NCBI RefSeq assembly: GCF_026790145.1
Contig: NZ_JALAMS010000026.1
Span: 1-64,000 of the forward strand
Source: Bacillus_I endophytica_A
GTDB taxonomy: Bacteria; Bacillota; Bacilli; Bacillales; Bacillaceae_H
Direction: 5' to 3'
Length of the DNA stretch: 64,000 nucleotides
A program made the position numbers and the translations under genes. The notes under the pieces are model-generated. The model did not search any database. It worked only from the letters and a program-made list of their open reading frames with translations, and was not told where the DNA came from. Shown here piece by piece: positions 51,917 through 60,970 of this stretch. Positions within the stretch are counted from its first letter, which is position 1, and each line of letters opens with the position of its first letter.

Positions 51917-53530
51917 TTATCCTTCGACATTGAGACGTCTAGCACTATAATAAATAGGATTCCAATAAGAACTCACTTTATAATTTGTAATTCGAACCCC
52001 TTCAGTTCTTGAAACAACAGCTATTTGTCCATTTCCAACATAGATAGCGGGAATAATACTGCTAGATTTGAAGAATACAAGATCTCCTGGTCGCAAATAT
52101 TCTTCTTTTACTTCTGTTCCTTCTTGAAGCATGTTTTTCCCATAACGGGGTAAATTAATGCCTATTTGTTTATAAACATATTGAACAAATCCACTAGTAT
52201 CAAATCCTTCCGGTGATGTACCTCCTGATTTGTAAGGAACATTTAGAAGATCTATCGCTTCTTTAACAGCTGGGATATCCTTAGGGATGACTAGATTTCT
52301 CACTCGTCTAATACCAGCAAATTTTTCTGTGTAGAAATTATAGGATAAGTAATTGATTCTCACTTCTGCTGAGCCTGTTCGTGAAGCATGAATCATTTGA
52401 TTATTTCCTGCATATATTCCTACATGAGAAATGCCTGGACGATGTGTATTTTGGAAGAATACGAGATCACCTACTTCAATATCTTCCTTTTTAACAGGTG
52501 TACCTAGCTCCCACTGTTGTTCAGGTGCTCCAGGTAAGTAAATGCCGAGCGCCTTTTCATACACATATTTTGTGAATCCAGAACAATCGAAACCACTTGG
52601 TGTTTTACCACTTTCAACGTAAGGTGCTCCCATATATTTTAGGGCCTCACTGATTAGTGGGTCTTCACGATCAATGTCCCGAACCTCTGTTATTCGTTTA
52701 GCTCCATAAAAACGGGGATTCCAATAGGAAGAATCTTCAAAATCAATTAGAGTTATGCCTTTTGTAGACGAACTATAAATCATTCTTCCCTTTCCTACAT
52801 AAAAAGCTGTTGTCGTAATATTTCCTGTATCAGCGTTTTTAAAGAAAAGAACGTCGCCAGGCTGAAGATTTTCCTTTGATATGTCTTCTCCTAAACTCCA
52901 TTGTTCACTAGAGTTACCCGGAATTTTGAGATGGAGAGCTTGATCAAATACATACTGAACGAATCTTGCCGAATTAAACCCCTCCTCAGGTGTCTTTCCA
53001 TTGCTTGAGTAACCAACTCCAAGGTACTTCATCGCTTCTTTTAAGAGAGGAGATTCAACTTGATAAAGATTGTTAGGATCAAGTCGTTTAGCTCCAATAT
53101 ACTTATTAGCGTAGTAGCCTCCCTCTGTTAACTCAGCTTTTATAACCCCTTTTGAGACGGAACTAATGATTATTTCATTATTACCATTATAAATACCAAC
53201 ACTTGTGACATTTTCTGTATTTTCCCCTTTAAAAAAGACAAGGTCACCAGCCTGGAGATTTTCCTTTTCTACATCTTCACCAAGCTCGAATTGTTCTCTT
53301 GGATACAGAGGTAACTCCACACCTTTAGCTTCTTTAAAAACATATTGAACTAGCCCACCCGTGCTGAATCCTTGATTGGGTTCTTGACCGTCTGTAAGAT
53401 AAGAAACCCCCAGATACTTTTGAGCTGTTTCTGAAACACTTTGTTCTTCATTCGCAAAAGCTGGATTGGGGAGGAAAATGAATAGACAAAAGATGCCTAA
53501 AAATAAACATGCATGAAACCATTTTGACAA
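51917..53530 (-). CDS. Exported protein with four NlpC/P60 domains, one catalytic
   Basis: 537 residues. A signal peptide (ACLFLGIFCLFIFLP, then AFA) precedes four NlpC/P60 repeats at about 35-150, 165-280, 292-410 and 420-537, each with a YLGV/YMGA/LLNV opening and PGDLVFF or AGDLVFF. The catalytic position reads GFSTGG, GFNSAR, GFDCSG and GFDTSG. Only the third keeps Cys, together with ISHVGIYAG and MIHAS. So one active cysteine peptidase is combined with three probable binding domains, the design of the PgdS gamma-polyglutamate hydrolase but with a different order. Target is peptidoglycan peptides or poly-gamma-glutamate. The TTG at 53530 is 8 bases from AAGGAG; the GTG at 53539 overlaps it. 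Confidence 0.87.
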   Translation of the reverse strand: MSKWFHACLFLGIFCLFIFLPNPAFANEEQSVSETAQKYLGVSYLTDGQEPNQGFSTGGLVQYVFKEAKGVELPLYPREQFELGEDVEKENLQAGDLVFFKGENTENVTSVGIYNGNNEIIISSVSKGVIKAELTEGGYYANKYIGAKRLDPNNLYQVESPLLKEAMKYLGVGYSSNGKTPEEGFNSARFVQYVFDQALHLKIPGNSSEQWSLGEDISKENLQPGDVLFFKNADTGNITTTAFYVGKGRMIYSSSTKGITLIDFEDSSYWNPRFYGAKRITEVRDIDREDPLISEALKYMGAPYVESGKTPSGFDCSGFTKYVYEKALGIYLPGAPEQQWELGTPVKKEDIEVGDLVFFQNTHRPGISHVGIYAGNNQMIHASRTGSAEVRINYLSYNFYTEKFAGIRRVRNLVIPKDIPAVKEAIDLLNVPYKSGGTSPEGFDTSGFVQYVYKQIGINLPRYGKNMLQEGTEVKEEYLRPGDLVFFKSSSIIPAIYVGNGQIAVVSRTEGVRITNYKVSSYWNPIYYSARRLNVEG

Positions 53531-53799
53531 ATCTCTCACTCCTTCGTTTTTTACCTCTCCATTATTCCGTCAATCGTATTTGGATACAATAGTTAAAATC
53601 GCCTGTTTTTTGTAAATTAGTTAATGTAAGTGCTCTTCAGGAAGACAATTACCTATAAGTGATTATCCTTAATACAAGTAAAAGAAAGAGTATAATGACC
53701 TATAGGCTAAATTTAGCGATAGTGAAAAAAGTTGGTTTCTTTTAAATTTTGTAGGGACAGATACCCTTTTATAGAATGAATAGAAATATCTAATACTCT

Positions 53800-54673
53800 T
53801 TATAATTCGAAGTCTTTTACACGATCGTGCAATGCGGTAGTTTAACAAAAGCTGCAGAGATATTAAAGTTAACACAGCCTGGCATAAGTCACGCGATTAC
53901 GAGTCTTGAAAATGAGTTAGGCTTTTCTTTAATTACTAGAAATCGGTCAGGTATTCATTTAACACATAATGGTGAACATATGCTTCCATATATTCGTGAT
54001 ATTTTGACCTTAAATAATACAATTAAGCAGGAAGCTGCAGCAATAAATGGATTTAGAAGTTGGAGTAGTAAGAGTAGGCTCATTTACTAGTGTTGCCACT
54101 CAATGGTTGCCCTATATCATAAAAGAGTTTCAAGATGATTATGAGGGTATTGAAGTAAAATTACTTGAAGGGGATTATTCTACATTAGAACAGTGGATTT
54201 CAACAGGCATAATTGATTGTAGTTTCCTTGTTTCACCTTCATCTAAGTCTTTTGAATTTCAACCGTTGAAAAAAGATAAAATGGTTTGTATCCTGTCAAA
54301 CGAGCACCCTCTTTCTAGACAAGATAAAATCTCTTTTGAACAAATAGAAAGAGAACCCCTCATCATGCCTAAAGAATCTTGGGATAACGAGACACGTCAG
54401 ATTTTCCGGGAAAATAACATCAAGCCCAAGGTGAAATTTGAAGTTTCCGATGATCAAGCAATTATGGCGATGGTGCAAAATAATTTAGGTATTAGTGTCC
54501 GCCCAGAAATGACGCTAACTCATATTCCCGATAATGTACATGTTGCTAAGTTAGAGAAAGATTGTTTTCGGCTTATCGGTATTGCTGCTAAGCCTAACAG
54601 TTCTCCCGCAACTAAAATATTTATCAAGTATGTTTATTCATGGGTAGAAGAACATCATTTTTTAGATATTTGA
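53800..54673 (+). pseudogene. LysR-family regulator with two lesions
   Basis: FEVFYTIVQCGSLTKAAEIL, KLTQPGISHAITSLENELG and TRNRSGIHLTHNGEHML give the winged-helix of a LysR regulator. The frame upstream of FEVF is closed by TAA, so no normal start exists, and GTG 53827 would lose the first helix. At about 54045 an extra T shifts the frame, which resumes as LEVGVVRVGSFTSVATQWLP, a normal effector domain running to the end. Two separate defects make it a pseudogene. Its regulatory target is not evident. Confidence 0.82.
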
Positions 54674-54776
54674 TTTTATAGATACTAATAGTTGTACTTC
54701 TTCTTAGGAAAGGAACCTAACGTTATTACCATATTTTTTATAACTAAATTAAGTGAAAAGCACGATCACTACGTCC

Positions 54777-54920
54777 TTAATATTTATTTAAAAGCTCGTG
54801 ACGTTTTTCAATACGCTTTTCAATCCTTTCTAAAGCTTGCTTATCTTGAAGTAATGCCTCCTTGTTTTCTTTTACTAATTCTCTAAACGTCTTTTTATTT
54901 TTAAGTTGTCTATTTATCAT
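54777..54920 (-). CDS. FbpB-like Fur-regulated basic protein
   Basis: The 47-residue frame starts at ATG 54920, 5-8 bases after AAGGAG. It reads MINRQLKNKKTFRELVKENK and then EALLQDKQALERIEKRIEKR, the conserved core of the Fur_reg_FbpB family. In B. subtilis FbpB is a tiny basic protein made under iron starvation that assists the sRNA FsrA in iron sparing. A Fur-like box at 54941-54961 supports the assignment. The sRNA itself is not seen here. Confidence 0.72.
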   Translation of the reverse strand: MINRQLKNKKTFRELVKENKEALLQDKQALERIEKRIEKRHELLNKY

Positions 54921-54940
54921 CTCAGTCTCCTTATGTTTTA

Positions 54941-54961
54941 TAGAAAATGATTATGAAATCA
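54941..54961 (-). promoter_or_regulatory. Fur-like box upstream of the FbpB-like gene
   Basis: The + strand reads GAAAATGATTATGAAATCAT, an inverted repeat ATGATT-ATGA-AATCAT resembling the hexamer-array Fur operator with a few mismatches. It lies 20 bases before the ATG. Confidence 0.5.
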
Positions 54962-55005
54962 TAACTTTAGGATTACCTGTTTTATTAGCCTCATAAAGAG
55001 AAGAT

Positions 55006-55188
55006 TTAACAAATTTCCTTTATTTCAAATAAAGAAATAGAATAGATTTGCTGATTTTTATCTTTTATAAAAAGGGTTTGTTTATACAAGTCTAGCTGGT
55101 GAACCTCCCCTTTACACGTTTGTAGGAGTCCATTTCTACAATAAATAACTGTAAGTGAATGTTTGCTCGTGAGTTTTTTTAAAAACAT
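55006..55188 (-). CDS. Short YolD-like protein
   Basis: 60 residues from ATG 55188, with AAGGAG 8 bases upstream. The sequence SLTVIYCRNGLLQTCKGEVH and QLDLYKQTLFIKDKNQQIYS then SLFEIKEI follows the pattern of the C-terminal beta region of YolD-like proteins (I-x-Y-x-x-x-G and final D/E-I-x-x-I). It is much shorter than the 111-residue YolD at 50319 and has no polymerase beside it. Assignment is tentative. Confidence 0.5.
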   Translation of the reverse strand: MFLKKLTSKHSLTVIYCRNGLLQTCKGEVHQLDLYKQTLFIKDKNQQIYSISLFEIKEIC

Positions 55189-55544
55189 CTATATCTCTCC
55201 TTCTTGTTGCATCAGTCATCAGCGTTTTAATTCTAGATCTCTTTAAACAAATTATATTTTTAAGAGCCTGTTTTATCATTAGACTGTATGTAAGCTTTTT
55301 CTAAGGATTCTTTCTACATTGTGACTGAAGCACTCAAAAATAAGTTATGAAAGTACAAAACACAAAGAAAATTCTAAATAATGATTCTTCAGCATAATTA
55401 ATTGCATTTCTAGTAGGTCTGTGTAAAAATAAGCATTTCGAAAAGGGTTTATTCTGCTTGATTGTTAGACCAAAAAGTGAAGAAATTACTCACACTGAAT
55501 ATGAAATAGCAATACTAAAGTTGGAAATACAGGAGTTGATATAG
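55189..55544. other. Intergenic stretch, no feature recognised
   Basis: AT-rich region between divergent genes. It must hold the promoters of both, but I cannot place hexamers confidently. No hairpin or repeat stands out. Confidence 0.45.
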
Positions 55545-56087
55545 ATGATTACAGCTGAGAAAAACATAGTGAAGTTTAAAGCAAAAGATGGACGTGAGGT
55601 GACTATTCGTCCTGCGCAAGCAAGTGATGCAGAGCACATTACAACAGCAGTCAGAGAAATTATTGAAGCTGGGGAATTCATTCAAAAAGATGAACCACGT
55701 ACAATTCAAGAAGAGCAAAATTTCATTGCGAAAGTAGAAAAGAACAATCATATGTACGTTGTAGCCGAAGTAGAAGGTGAAGTGCTAGGTATTGCTCGTG
55801 TTCTAAGAGGCGAAATTAAGATGAAGCGTCATACAGGTCTCTTCCGTACATGGCTGATTTCTAAAGCACAAGGAATGGGGATTGGCAAGCAATTTATGAA
55901 CTATACACTAAATTGGTGTAAAGAAAATAATCTTCATAAACTATCCTTAACCGTTTTTGCTTCTAATGAAGTAGCATATCAATTATATAAAAAAGTTGGG
56001 TTTGAACAAGAAGGTATTATGAAAGAACAAGCTTATTTTCATAATGAATATGTAGATGAAATTTATATGTCTATCTTCTTTTCCTAA
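55545..56087 (+). CDS. GNAT N-acetyltransferase
   Basis: 180 residues. KDGREVTIRPAQASDAEHIT is the first strand, then VAEVEGEVLGIARVLRGEIK, WLISKAQGMGIGKQFMNYTL with the Q/R-x-x-G-x-G/A acetyl-CoA loop, and LSLTVFASNEVAYQLYKKVG. Similar to PaiA/YhhY-like enzymes acting on small amines or peptides; substrate unknown. A terminator follows at once. Confidence 0.85.
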   Translation: MITAEKNIVKFKAKDGREVTIRPAQASDAEHITTAVREIIEAGEFIQKDEPRTIQEEQNFIAKVEKNNHMYVVAEVEGEVLGIARVLRGEIKMKRHTGLFRTWLISKAQGMGIGKQFMNYTLNWCKENNLHKLSLTVFASNEVAYQLYKKVGFEQEGIMKEQAYFHNEYVDEIYMSIFFS

Positions 56088-56118
56088 ATGAAAAAGACCT
56101 ATTTTAATCAATTTATAA

Positions 56119-56145
56119 AGAAGACCCTTACGTTAAGGGTCTTCT
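56119..56145. terminator. Terminator after the GNAT gene
   Basis: AGAAGACCCTTA-CG-TTAAGGGTCTTCT, a 12-bp stem with a 2-4 base loop, 32 bases after the stop codon. Confidence 0.75.
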
Positions 56146-56279
56146 GGCTATTTAAGAGGAAAATTGAGAAAAAAAGTCTTTCAATGCCCTATAGTTTTCT
56201 TGTTCAATGGTTTCATAGAAACGTCGAACTAATTCTTTATTTACTTGGACTGACGTTTTTATTTCTTCTTCCCCTTGTC

Positions 56280-57041
56280 TTAAAAGATGTATTCTTCTCC
56301 ATCCTCTGGAACTTCAACACGAGAAGACATACCTTTATCTTGAATAAAGCTGTGTAAATCTTCACGAGACAATCCCCAGTGGTTGACAGCTTCCATGTGA
56401 ACGACAACAATTTGAGCGTTCGGTGCTGCTTTGTATACTTCGTAGATATCCGCTTTTCCCATAACAAGAGAACCACCTTCAAAGAATTGATTATCGCCCC
56501 CGTTGACTACAATGATTTCTGGGTTATGCTTATCAATCTCTTCTTGAATTGCGTCATACCATACTGTATCTCCTGCTACATATAATGTTTTCTCACTTGA
56601 ATGTTTAAAAACAACTCCACATACTAAACCTGCAAGCTTTAAGATTTCTCCTCTTCCGTGCTCGCCTTTTGTTTTGACTAATTGAATACCTTCAAAGACT
56701 GTATCCTCTGTTAATACCTCTATATTTTGAAAACCAGCATTTTTAACTTCGTTTGCATCTTCTTCATTTTGCACAAACATTTTAATGTTTTTTGGTAGCA
56801 CTTCTTTTGCCACTTCATCAAAGTGATCTAAATGAAGATGAGTTAAAATGACTGCATCAATTCCATTTATAATGTCGTCAACAGATGTTGGTAAGCTTAC
56901 TAAAGGATTCTTTTGATCTTGTCTTGGTGAATTTGGGAAAGGAGGGTATGTTCCTTTCTCAGCTAACATTGGATCGATTAAGAATTTTTTATTTGCATAT
57001 TCTACAACTAGTGTTGCATTTCGAATGTGTTTAATATTCAT
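56280..57041 (-). CDS. Metallo-beta-lactamase-fold hydrolase (UPF0173/L-ascorbate lactonase-like)
   Basis: 253 residues from ATG 57041 (AAGGAG 9 bases upstream). MNIKHIRNATLVVEYANKKF and LIDPMLAEKG open the fold; the Zn motif is VILTHLHLDHFDEV (HxHxDH), followed by LYVAGDTVWYD, NGGDNQFFEGG and VHMEAVNHWGLSR. This single-domain subgroup includes UlaG-like lactonases and many uncharacterised hydrolases. It is divergently transcribed from an Lrp-type regulator 118 bases away, a likely regulatory pair. Confidence 0.83.
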   Translation of the reverse strand: MNIKHIRNATLVVEYANKKFLIDPMLAEKGTYPPFPNSPRQDQKNPLVSLPTSVDDIINGIDAVILTHLHLDHFDEVAKEVLPKNIKMFVQNEEDANEVKNAGFQNIEVLTEDTVFEGIQLVKTKGEHGRGEILKLAGLVCGVVFKHSSEKTLYVAGDTVWYDAIQEEIDKHNPEIIVVNGGDNQFFEGGSLVMGKADIYEVYKAAPNAQIVVVHMEAVNHWGLSREDLHSFIQDKGMSSRVEVPEDGEEYIF

Positions 57042-57159
57042 GGTTACTAACTCCTTTTTTTTAATATACGGATAGTTTATACTAGGGACACATAGCAAAT
57101 ACAGGGATTAAATCAAGTCTTTTGGCCGTTCCACTTGATTTTTGAAAGGATTTGAATAC

Positions 57160-57573
57160 ATGTTAGATCATACAGATATACGTATATTAGAAGAACTGTC
57201 TAAGAACAGCCGAATCAAGATGAAAGAGTTAGGTGAGAAAGTTCATTTGACAGGACAAGCAGCCGCTTCTAGAGTAGCTAAATTAGAAGATAGCGGTGTG
57301 ATTGAAGGATATACCATCAAAGTAAATGAAGTGAAAATGGGATACTTTGTTCATGCATTAATCAATATTTATACTAAAGATACTCACCATCAACCATATC
57401 TCTCTTTTGTAAAGAAGCAAGAAAAATATGTGATCAACAATTATAAAATTAGCGGAGATGGTTGTTATCTTCTCGAATGTAAATTCTCATCTAATGAATC
57501 ATTAGATCAGTTTCTTATTGAATTAAACAAACATGTTAACTATAAATTATCAATTGTTGTTAATAAACAATAG
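57160..57573 (+). CDS. Lrp/AsnC-family transcription regulator
   Basis: 137 residues from ATG 57160 (AAAGGA upstream). The HTH is ILEELSKNSRIKMKELGEKV and LTGQAAASRVAKLEDSGVIE, followed by GYTIKVNEVKMGYFVHALIN and an RAM-type effector domain with NNYKISGDGCYLLEC. Lrp proteins respond to amino acids. The divergent metallo-hydrolase gene is the probable target. Confidence 0.9.
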   Translation: MLDHTDIRILEELSKNSRIKMKELGEKVHLTGQAAASRVAKLEDSGVIEGYTIKVNEVKMGYFVHALINIYTKDTHHQPYLSFVKKQEKYVINNYKISGDGCYLLECKFSSNESLDQFLIELNKHVNYKLSIVVNKQ

Positions 57574-57905
57574 ATAATTTATTACTACAGAATTTTTTGC
57601 TAAAAAGAGAACGTGAATGTATATTCGAAGAAATAAGAGGTATAAAGACTTCTTTAGTCCATAAGCTATAATCTAAAAAAATGATATAGAGCCTGTTAAT
57701 TTCATTTATGTAATATAACCCTAACATTTATTTATTATAATTAAGAATTTTAATAGACGTCTTATAAATAGTTACTATTAAACTAATAGAGGTGTTGTCT
57801 CCAATCTAGACTCGGAAACAACACCTCTATTCATAGAAAACCAAGAAATAGTTACCATAAGACAAAGAAAAAGAGTAAACAATCACGTACGTTTATGTAT
57901 TGATA
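57574..57905. terminator. Intergenic stretch with terminator at 57788-57829
   Basis: AGAGGTGTTGTCTCC pairs with GGAAACAACACCTCT (one mismatch) across about 12 bases at 57788-57829 and separates the Lrp gene from the convergent acetyltransferase. The preceding 200 bases are AT-rich with no gene. Confidence 0.7.
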
Positions 57906-58379
57906 TCAATCTTTTGGATTAATCATAGCTAACACTTGATGATCTCTCCACTTTCCATTTACCTTAAGGTTTTGTCTAGCAATTCCTTCTTTATGGAAGC
58001 CTGCTTTTTCTAGTACACGTATAGAACCAATATTATGAGGTTGTACTCCAGCTTCTATTCGATGTAACTTCAATTCATCAAATGCATAGTTTACAATTAA
58101 CTTGGTAGCCTCAGTTGTAAGTCCTCTGCCATTATATTTTCCGTCTAAAAAATAGCCAATAACAGCACTTTGAGATGACCCTCGGATAATATGAAAAAGA
58201 TTAATCGTCCCTACTAGTTTGTCCTCATCATTTTCAAAAATACCAAAATAATAGTCTTGATCTTGTTTTACATGTTCAGCAGCTTCTTTAATTCTTTTCA
58301 CTTGACCTTCAATCGTATAGAACTCACAGCTGCGAGTCATGGCAAACTGCTCAAAAAAATCGCGGTTCTCTTTTTGCAA
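57906..58379 (-). CDS. GNAT acetyltransferase, RimJ/RimL type, N-terminus abnormal
   Basis: The 157 residues from TTG 58379 include QKENRDFFEQFAMTR, YYFGIFENDEDKLVGTINLF, YFLDGKYNGRGLTTEATKLI with the acetyl-CoA loop, and IEAGVQPHNIGSIRVLEKAG. The usual first strand (TERLxLRxL) is missing. The frame stays open upstream to about 58537, reading HTFATKRIREHALVSSDYII and SLEAATEEREQLRIIADDAQ before LLGLQKENR, without any ATG or ribosome site. The upstream part resembles a different helical protein, so a deletion has probably fused a remnant to the acetyltransferase. Activity and start are doubtful. Confidence 0.65.
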   Translation of the reverse strand: MQKENRDFFEQFAMTRSCEFYTIEGQVKRIKEAAEHVKQDQDYYFGIFENDEDKLVGTINLFHIIRGSSQSAVIGYFLDGKYNGRGLTTEATKLIVNYAFDELKLHRIEAGVQPHNIGSIRVLEKAGFHKEGIARQNLKVNGKWRDHQVLAMINPKD

Positions 58380-58737
58380 GCCCAGCAGTGATTGAGCATC
58401 ATCAGCTATTATACGTAATTGTTCTCTTTCTTCTGTTGCCGCTTCTAGAGAATTATGAAGTAAAGTATTGATAAGTTTAATTATATAATCACTACTAACA
58501 AGCGCATGTTCTCTAATACGTTTTGTTGCAAAAGTATGTGCAGAGAATCAACATCGTCTATAATTCTTTTTTTAGATCTACTGTAAGAGAATTTGTTTTT
58601 CCTTCTCTGCTCGCTTTCATATTTATTCCATGAGTATTCATTAACATCCACTGAATACACCTTCTACCCTAGGCATTATTTTCACCGTATTTAATATAGT
58701 AGGCCTAAATATATATAATAGATTTATATAGAAAGCA
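58380..58737 (-). pseudogene. Degenerate coding remnant upstream of the acetyltransferase
   Basis: Besides the open frame described for the acetyltransferase, the minus strand reads MKASREGKTNSLTVDLKKEL from about 58620 before TAG, and a third frame gives DDVDSLHILLQQNVLENMRL. The pieces look like one small protein broken by frameshifts. I cannot name the family. Confidence 0.35.
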
Positions 58738-59064
58738 TTACATCTCAAAAAAACGATGTCTTTCAACTTTACAAACTCTAAGCGAGAAATTTTTGTACCA
58801 TTCCCTTTTCCCTTTATCTTGCGCTACCTTATGTGCCGAGTTTTCTTTCCAAGCTTTTATGGATTCTAGGGAATCCCAATAAGAGATTGTAATCCCTAAC
58901 TCTTGATCTCTAGCGCTTTCTATCCCTAAGAAGCCTTTCTGCTTAGAAGCCAGTTCGACCATTTTGTTTGACATTACTTCATACCCTTTATCCCCTTCAG
59001 TCCGCTGTGAAGTGAAAATCACTGCAAAATAAGGTGGTTCAATATTTCGAGCTGCGCCAACCAT
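58738..59064 (-). CDS. Antibiotic-biosynthesis-monooxygenase-domain protein (YqjZ-like)
   Basis: 108 residues from ATG 59064, 5-6 bases after AAGGGGG. PPYFAVIFTSQRTEGDKGYE, LASKQKGFLGIESARDQ, GITISYWDSLESIKAWKENS and HKVAQDKGKREWYKNFSLRV form the ABM ferredoxin-like fold. YqjZ-type proteins are small cofactor-free oxygenase-like or haem-handling proteins without an assigned substrate. The next gene upstream, a DUF4440-like protein, is on the same strand 95 bases away. Confidence 0.83.
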   Translation of the reverse strand: MVGAARNIEPPYFAVIFTSQRTEGDKGYEVMSNKMVELASKQKGFLGIESARDQELGITISYWDSLESIKAWKENSAHKVAQDKGKREWYKNFSLRVCKVERHRFFEM

Positions 59065-59158
59065 ATATTTTTCCCCCTTGAAAAGTTCAATATAATGAAG
59101 CATCCTATATATTTATACAAAATAAATTCATAAAAGATTCATAATGGCCAATCAGAGC

Positions 59159-59524
59159 TTAGAGTGCCTTTGTAGGAGTGCCTTGATGAAAGATCATTTG
59201 CCACTGTTCGCCTGTTAACTTCCAAATAGAACTGCGTAAAGAATATTGCATAGAATCATGTTTAAGTAATCTAAATGTTGTTAAAACAACATGAGGTGCT
59301 AATAGCTTAATCTCAAAATCTGTTATTGTCATCTCGCCTACAGTCTCTTCATTAGGAAGGCTACCTATCGTTATTTCTTTATTAAAAACACGTCCTGAAC
59401 TTCCAAACTCCACAAAGTCATGTGCTAAAAGCTCCTCTAACTCTATAACAGATTTGCGCACGTCTGATTGTAGCAATTTTTCTTCAAGAACATAAAGATG
59501 TTCTTTTAGTTCTATCTCTTTCAT
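59159..59524 (-). CDS. DUF4440 / NTF2-like protein
   Basis: 121 residues from ATG 59524 (AGGGAGAG upstream). KEHLYVLEEKLLQSDVRKS, VIELEELLAHDFVEFGSSGR, FNKEITIGSLPNEE and RSSIWKLTGEQWQMIFHQGT follow the DUF4440 pattern of the cone-shaped NTF2-like fold, with FHQGTP the usual C-terminal strand. Stand-alone members have no fixed role; several are small-molecule binding or stress proteins. Confidence 0.83.
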   Translation of the reverse strand: MKEIELKEHLYVLEEKLLQSDVRKSVIELEELLAHDFVEFGSSGRVFNKEITIGSLPNEETVGEMTITDFEIKLLAPHVVLTTFRLLKHDSMQYSLRSSIWKLTGEQWQMIFHQGTPTKAL

Positions 59525-59626
59525 TGAACACTCTCCCTTCATTAAGTTATTATACGGAAAATAATACCACATGCTGTAAAATAGAATGGGACCATTGATT
59601 GTATACTAGAATAGGAGATTCTTGTT

Positions 59627-60853
59627 ATGAACAAATCATATTATTCCGTTTTAATTAGTCAAGCAACGACTAACTTAGGCTTTTCTTTATATACAATGAC
59701 AGTTATCTTATTTCTTCATCATCTAACCGATTCCACATTTCTCACATCTCTCGTTACGCTGGTGAGTATACTTGCTCGTATGTTAGGAAGCACTGTGCTT
59801 CCTCTGTTTTCTACTAAGCTTCATTTTTGTTCTCTTCTTCTACTGTCACAAATCATGCAGTTCACTTTCTTACTGATTTTATTGTTTTTATTTACTGAAA
59901 AGAATTCACCATCCCTAATTTTCCTAACCTTTTCAATCATTATGGTTGTTTCATTTTTTAATGGCTGGTTCTCCCCTTTGAAAACAACGATGATTAGAGT
60001 TATTGTACCATCTGAAAGTAGAGTAAAAGCTAATAGCTTATTATCTACAGTTGATCAAACATTTCAATTCATTGGCTGGTCATTTGGTGGATTTCTATTA
60101 GCTTTTTTAGGAAAAGGATCTACATTAATAATTACATTATTTTTAATCCTTATTTCGATGATCTTGCTCTTATGTATAGGAACCGTCTATAAAAGTTCTC
60201 ATACCCTTAAACAGGAGTCAGTCACTTTTAGTTTATTCAATGGATGGCACTATCTTTTTAACGATAAAAAGCTAAGAGTGCTCATCATTATGGACTTAAT
60301 AGAGTCTTGGGCAGGGATGATATGGATAGGTGCTATATCCTTAGCATTTGTACAAGAAGCTTTGCATAAAGGAGAAACATGGTGGGGATATATTAACGGA
60401 GCGTACTATCTAGGAAGTATGATTGGTGGGTTTGTTATATATCGCATGCCTATTAAGCTAAATAAGAATTTGATGCTTCTCATGCTATTAGGAGCTACTT
60501 CATTTGGATTTCTCACCCTTTTATATGGGAGTGTATCTAGTCCCATTCTCGCCCTTATCCTAATTCTCTTTATGGGCCCCTCCTATATTCTCAGAGATTT
60601 ATGCCAAGAAACAATTTTTCAAAATGCTGCTGATGAGCATACTTTAACAAAAATAATGGCAGCACGATCAACACTCATACAGTTCATTTTTCTCTTAGCC
60701 ATTATAGGAACAGGTCTAATTGCTGAAATATTTGGTGCCCGTTTCGTGTATTTAGTAGCAGGTATCTTGTTATTAGCATCTGTTATATATGGATTTTCTC
60801 ACTTTTGGTTTCAATCGAACCGTGCTAATGCGAAGAAAGAGTTAGATTATTAG
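59627..60853 (+). CDS. MFS transporter (YfiS-like)
   Basis: 408 residues with twelve membrane segments, MFS_3 type. Signatures are NKSYYSVLISQATTNLGFSL at the N-terminus, WFSPLKTTMIRVIVPSESRV, SLLSTVDQTFQFIGWSFGGF and FVYLVAGILLLASVIY at the end. Relatives are exporters of hydrophobic drugs or siderophores. A TetR regulator gene lies convergently next to it, the same gene pair as yfiS/yfiR in B. subtilis. AGGAG 9 bases before the ATG. Substrate unknown. Confidence 0.85.
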   Translation: MNKSYYSVLISQATTNLGFSLYTMTVILFLHHLTDSTFLTSLVTLVSILARMLGSTVLPLFSTKLHFCSLLLLSQIMQFTFLLILLFLFTEKNSPSLIFLTFSIIMVVSFFNGWFSPLKTTMIRVIVPSESRVKANSLLSTVDQTFQFIGWSFGGFLLAFLGKGSTLIITLFLILISMILLLCIGTVYKSSHTLKQESVTFSLFNGWHYLFNDKKLRVLIIMDLIESWAGMIWIGAISLAFVQEALHKGETWWGYINGAYYLGSMIGGFVIYRMPIKLNKNLMLLMLLGATSFGFLTLLYGSVSSPILALILILFMGPSYILRDLCQETIFQNAADEHTLTKIMAARSTLIQFIFLLAIIGTGLIAEIFGARFVYLVAGILLLASVIYGFSHFWFQSNRANAKKELDY

Positions 60854-60899
60854 GGGCGTTCTTTAGTAAAGACTCTAATTAAACTATATACAAATGAAG

Positions 60900-60933
60900 C
60901 CAAAAACTTCTCCTGTTTAGAGAAGTTTTGGCC
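60900..60933. terminator. Terminator between MFS and TetR genes
   Basis: GCCAAAAACTTCTC pairs with GAGAAGTTTTGGC with one bulge across 6-7 bases. Confidence 0.7.
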
Positions 60934-60970
60934 ATATCAATTTTATAAAAGAAACGCTAAATTCAATTTT

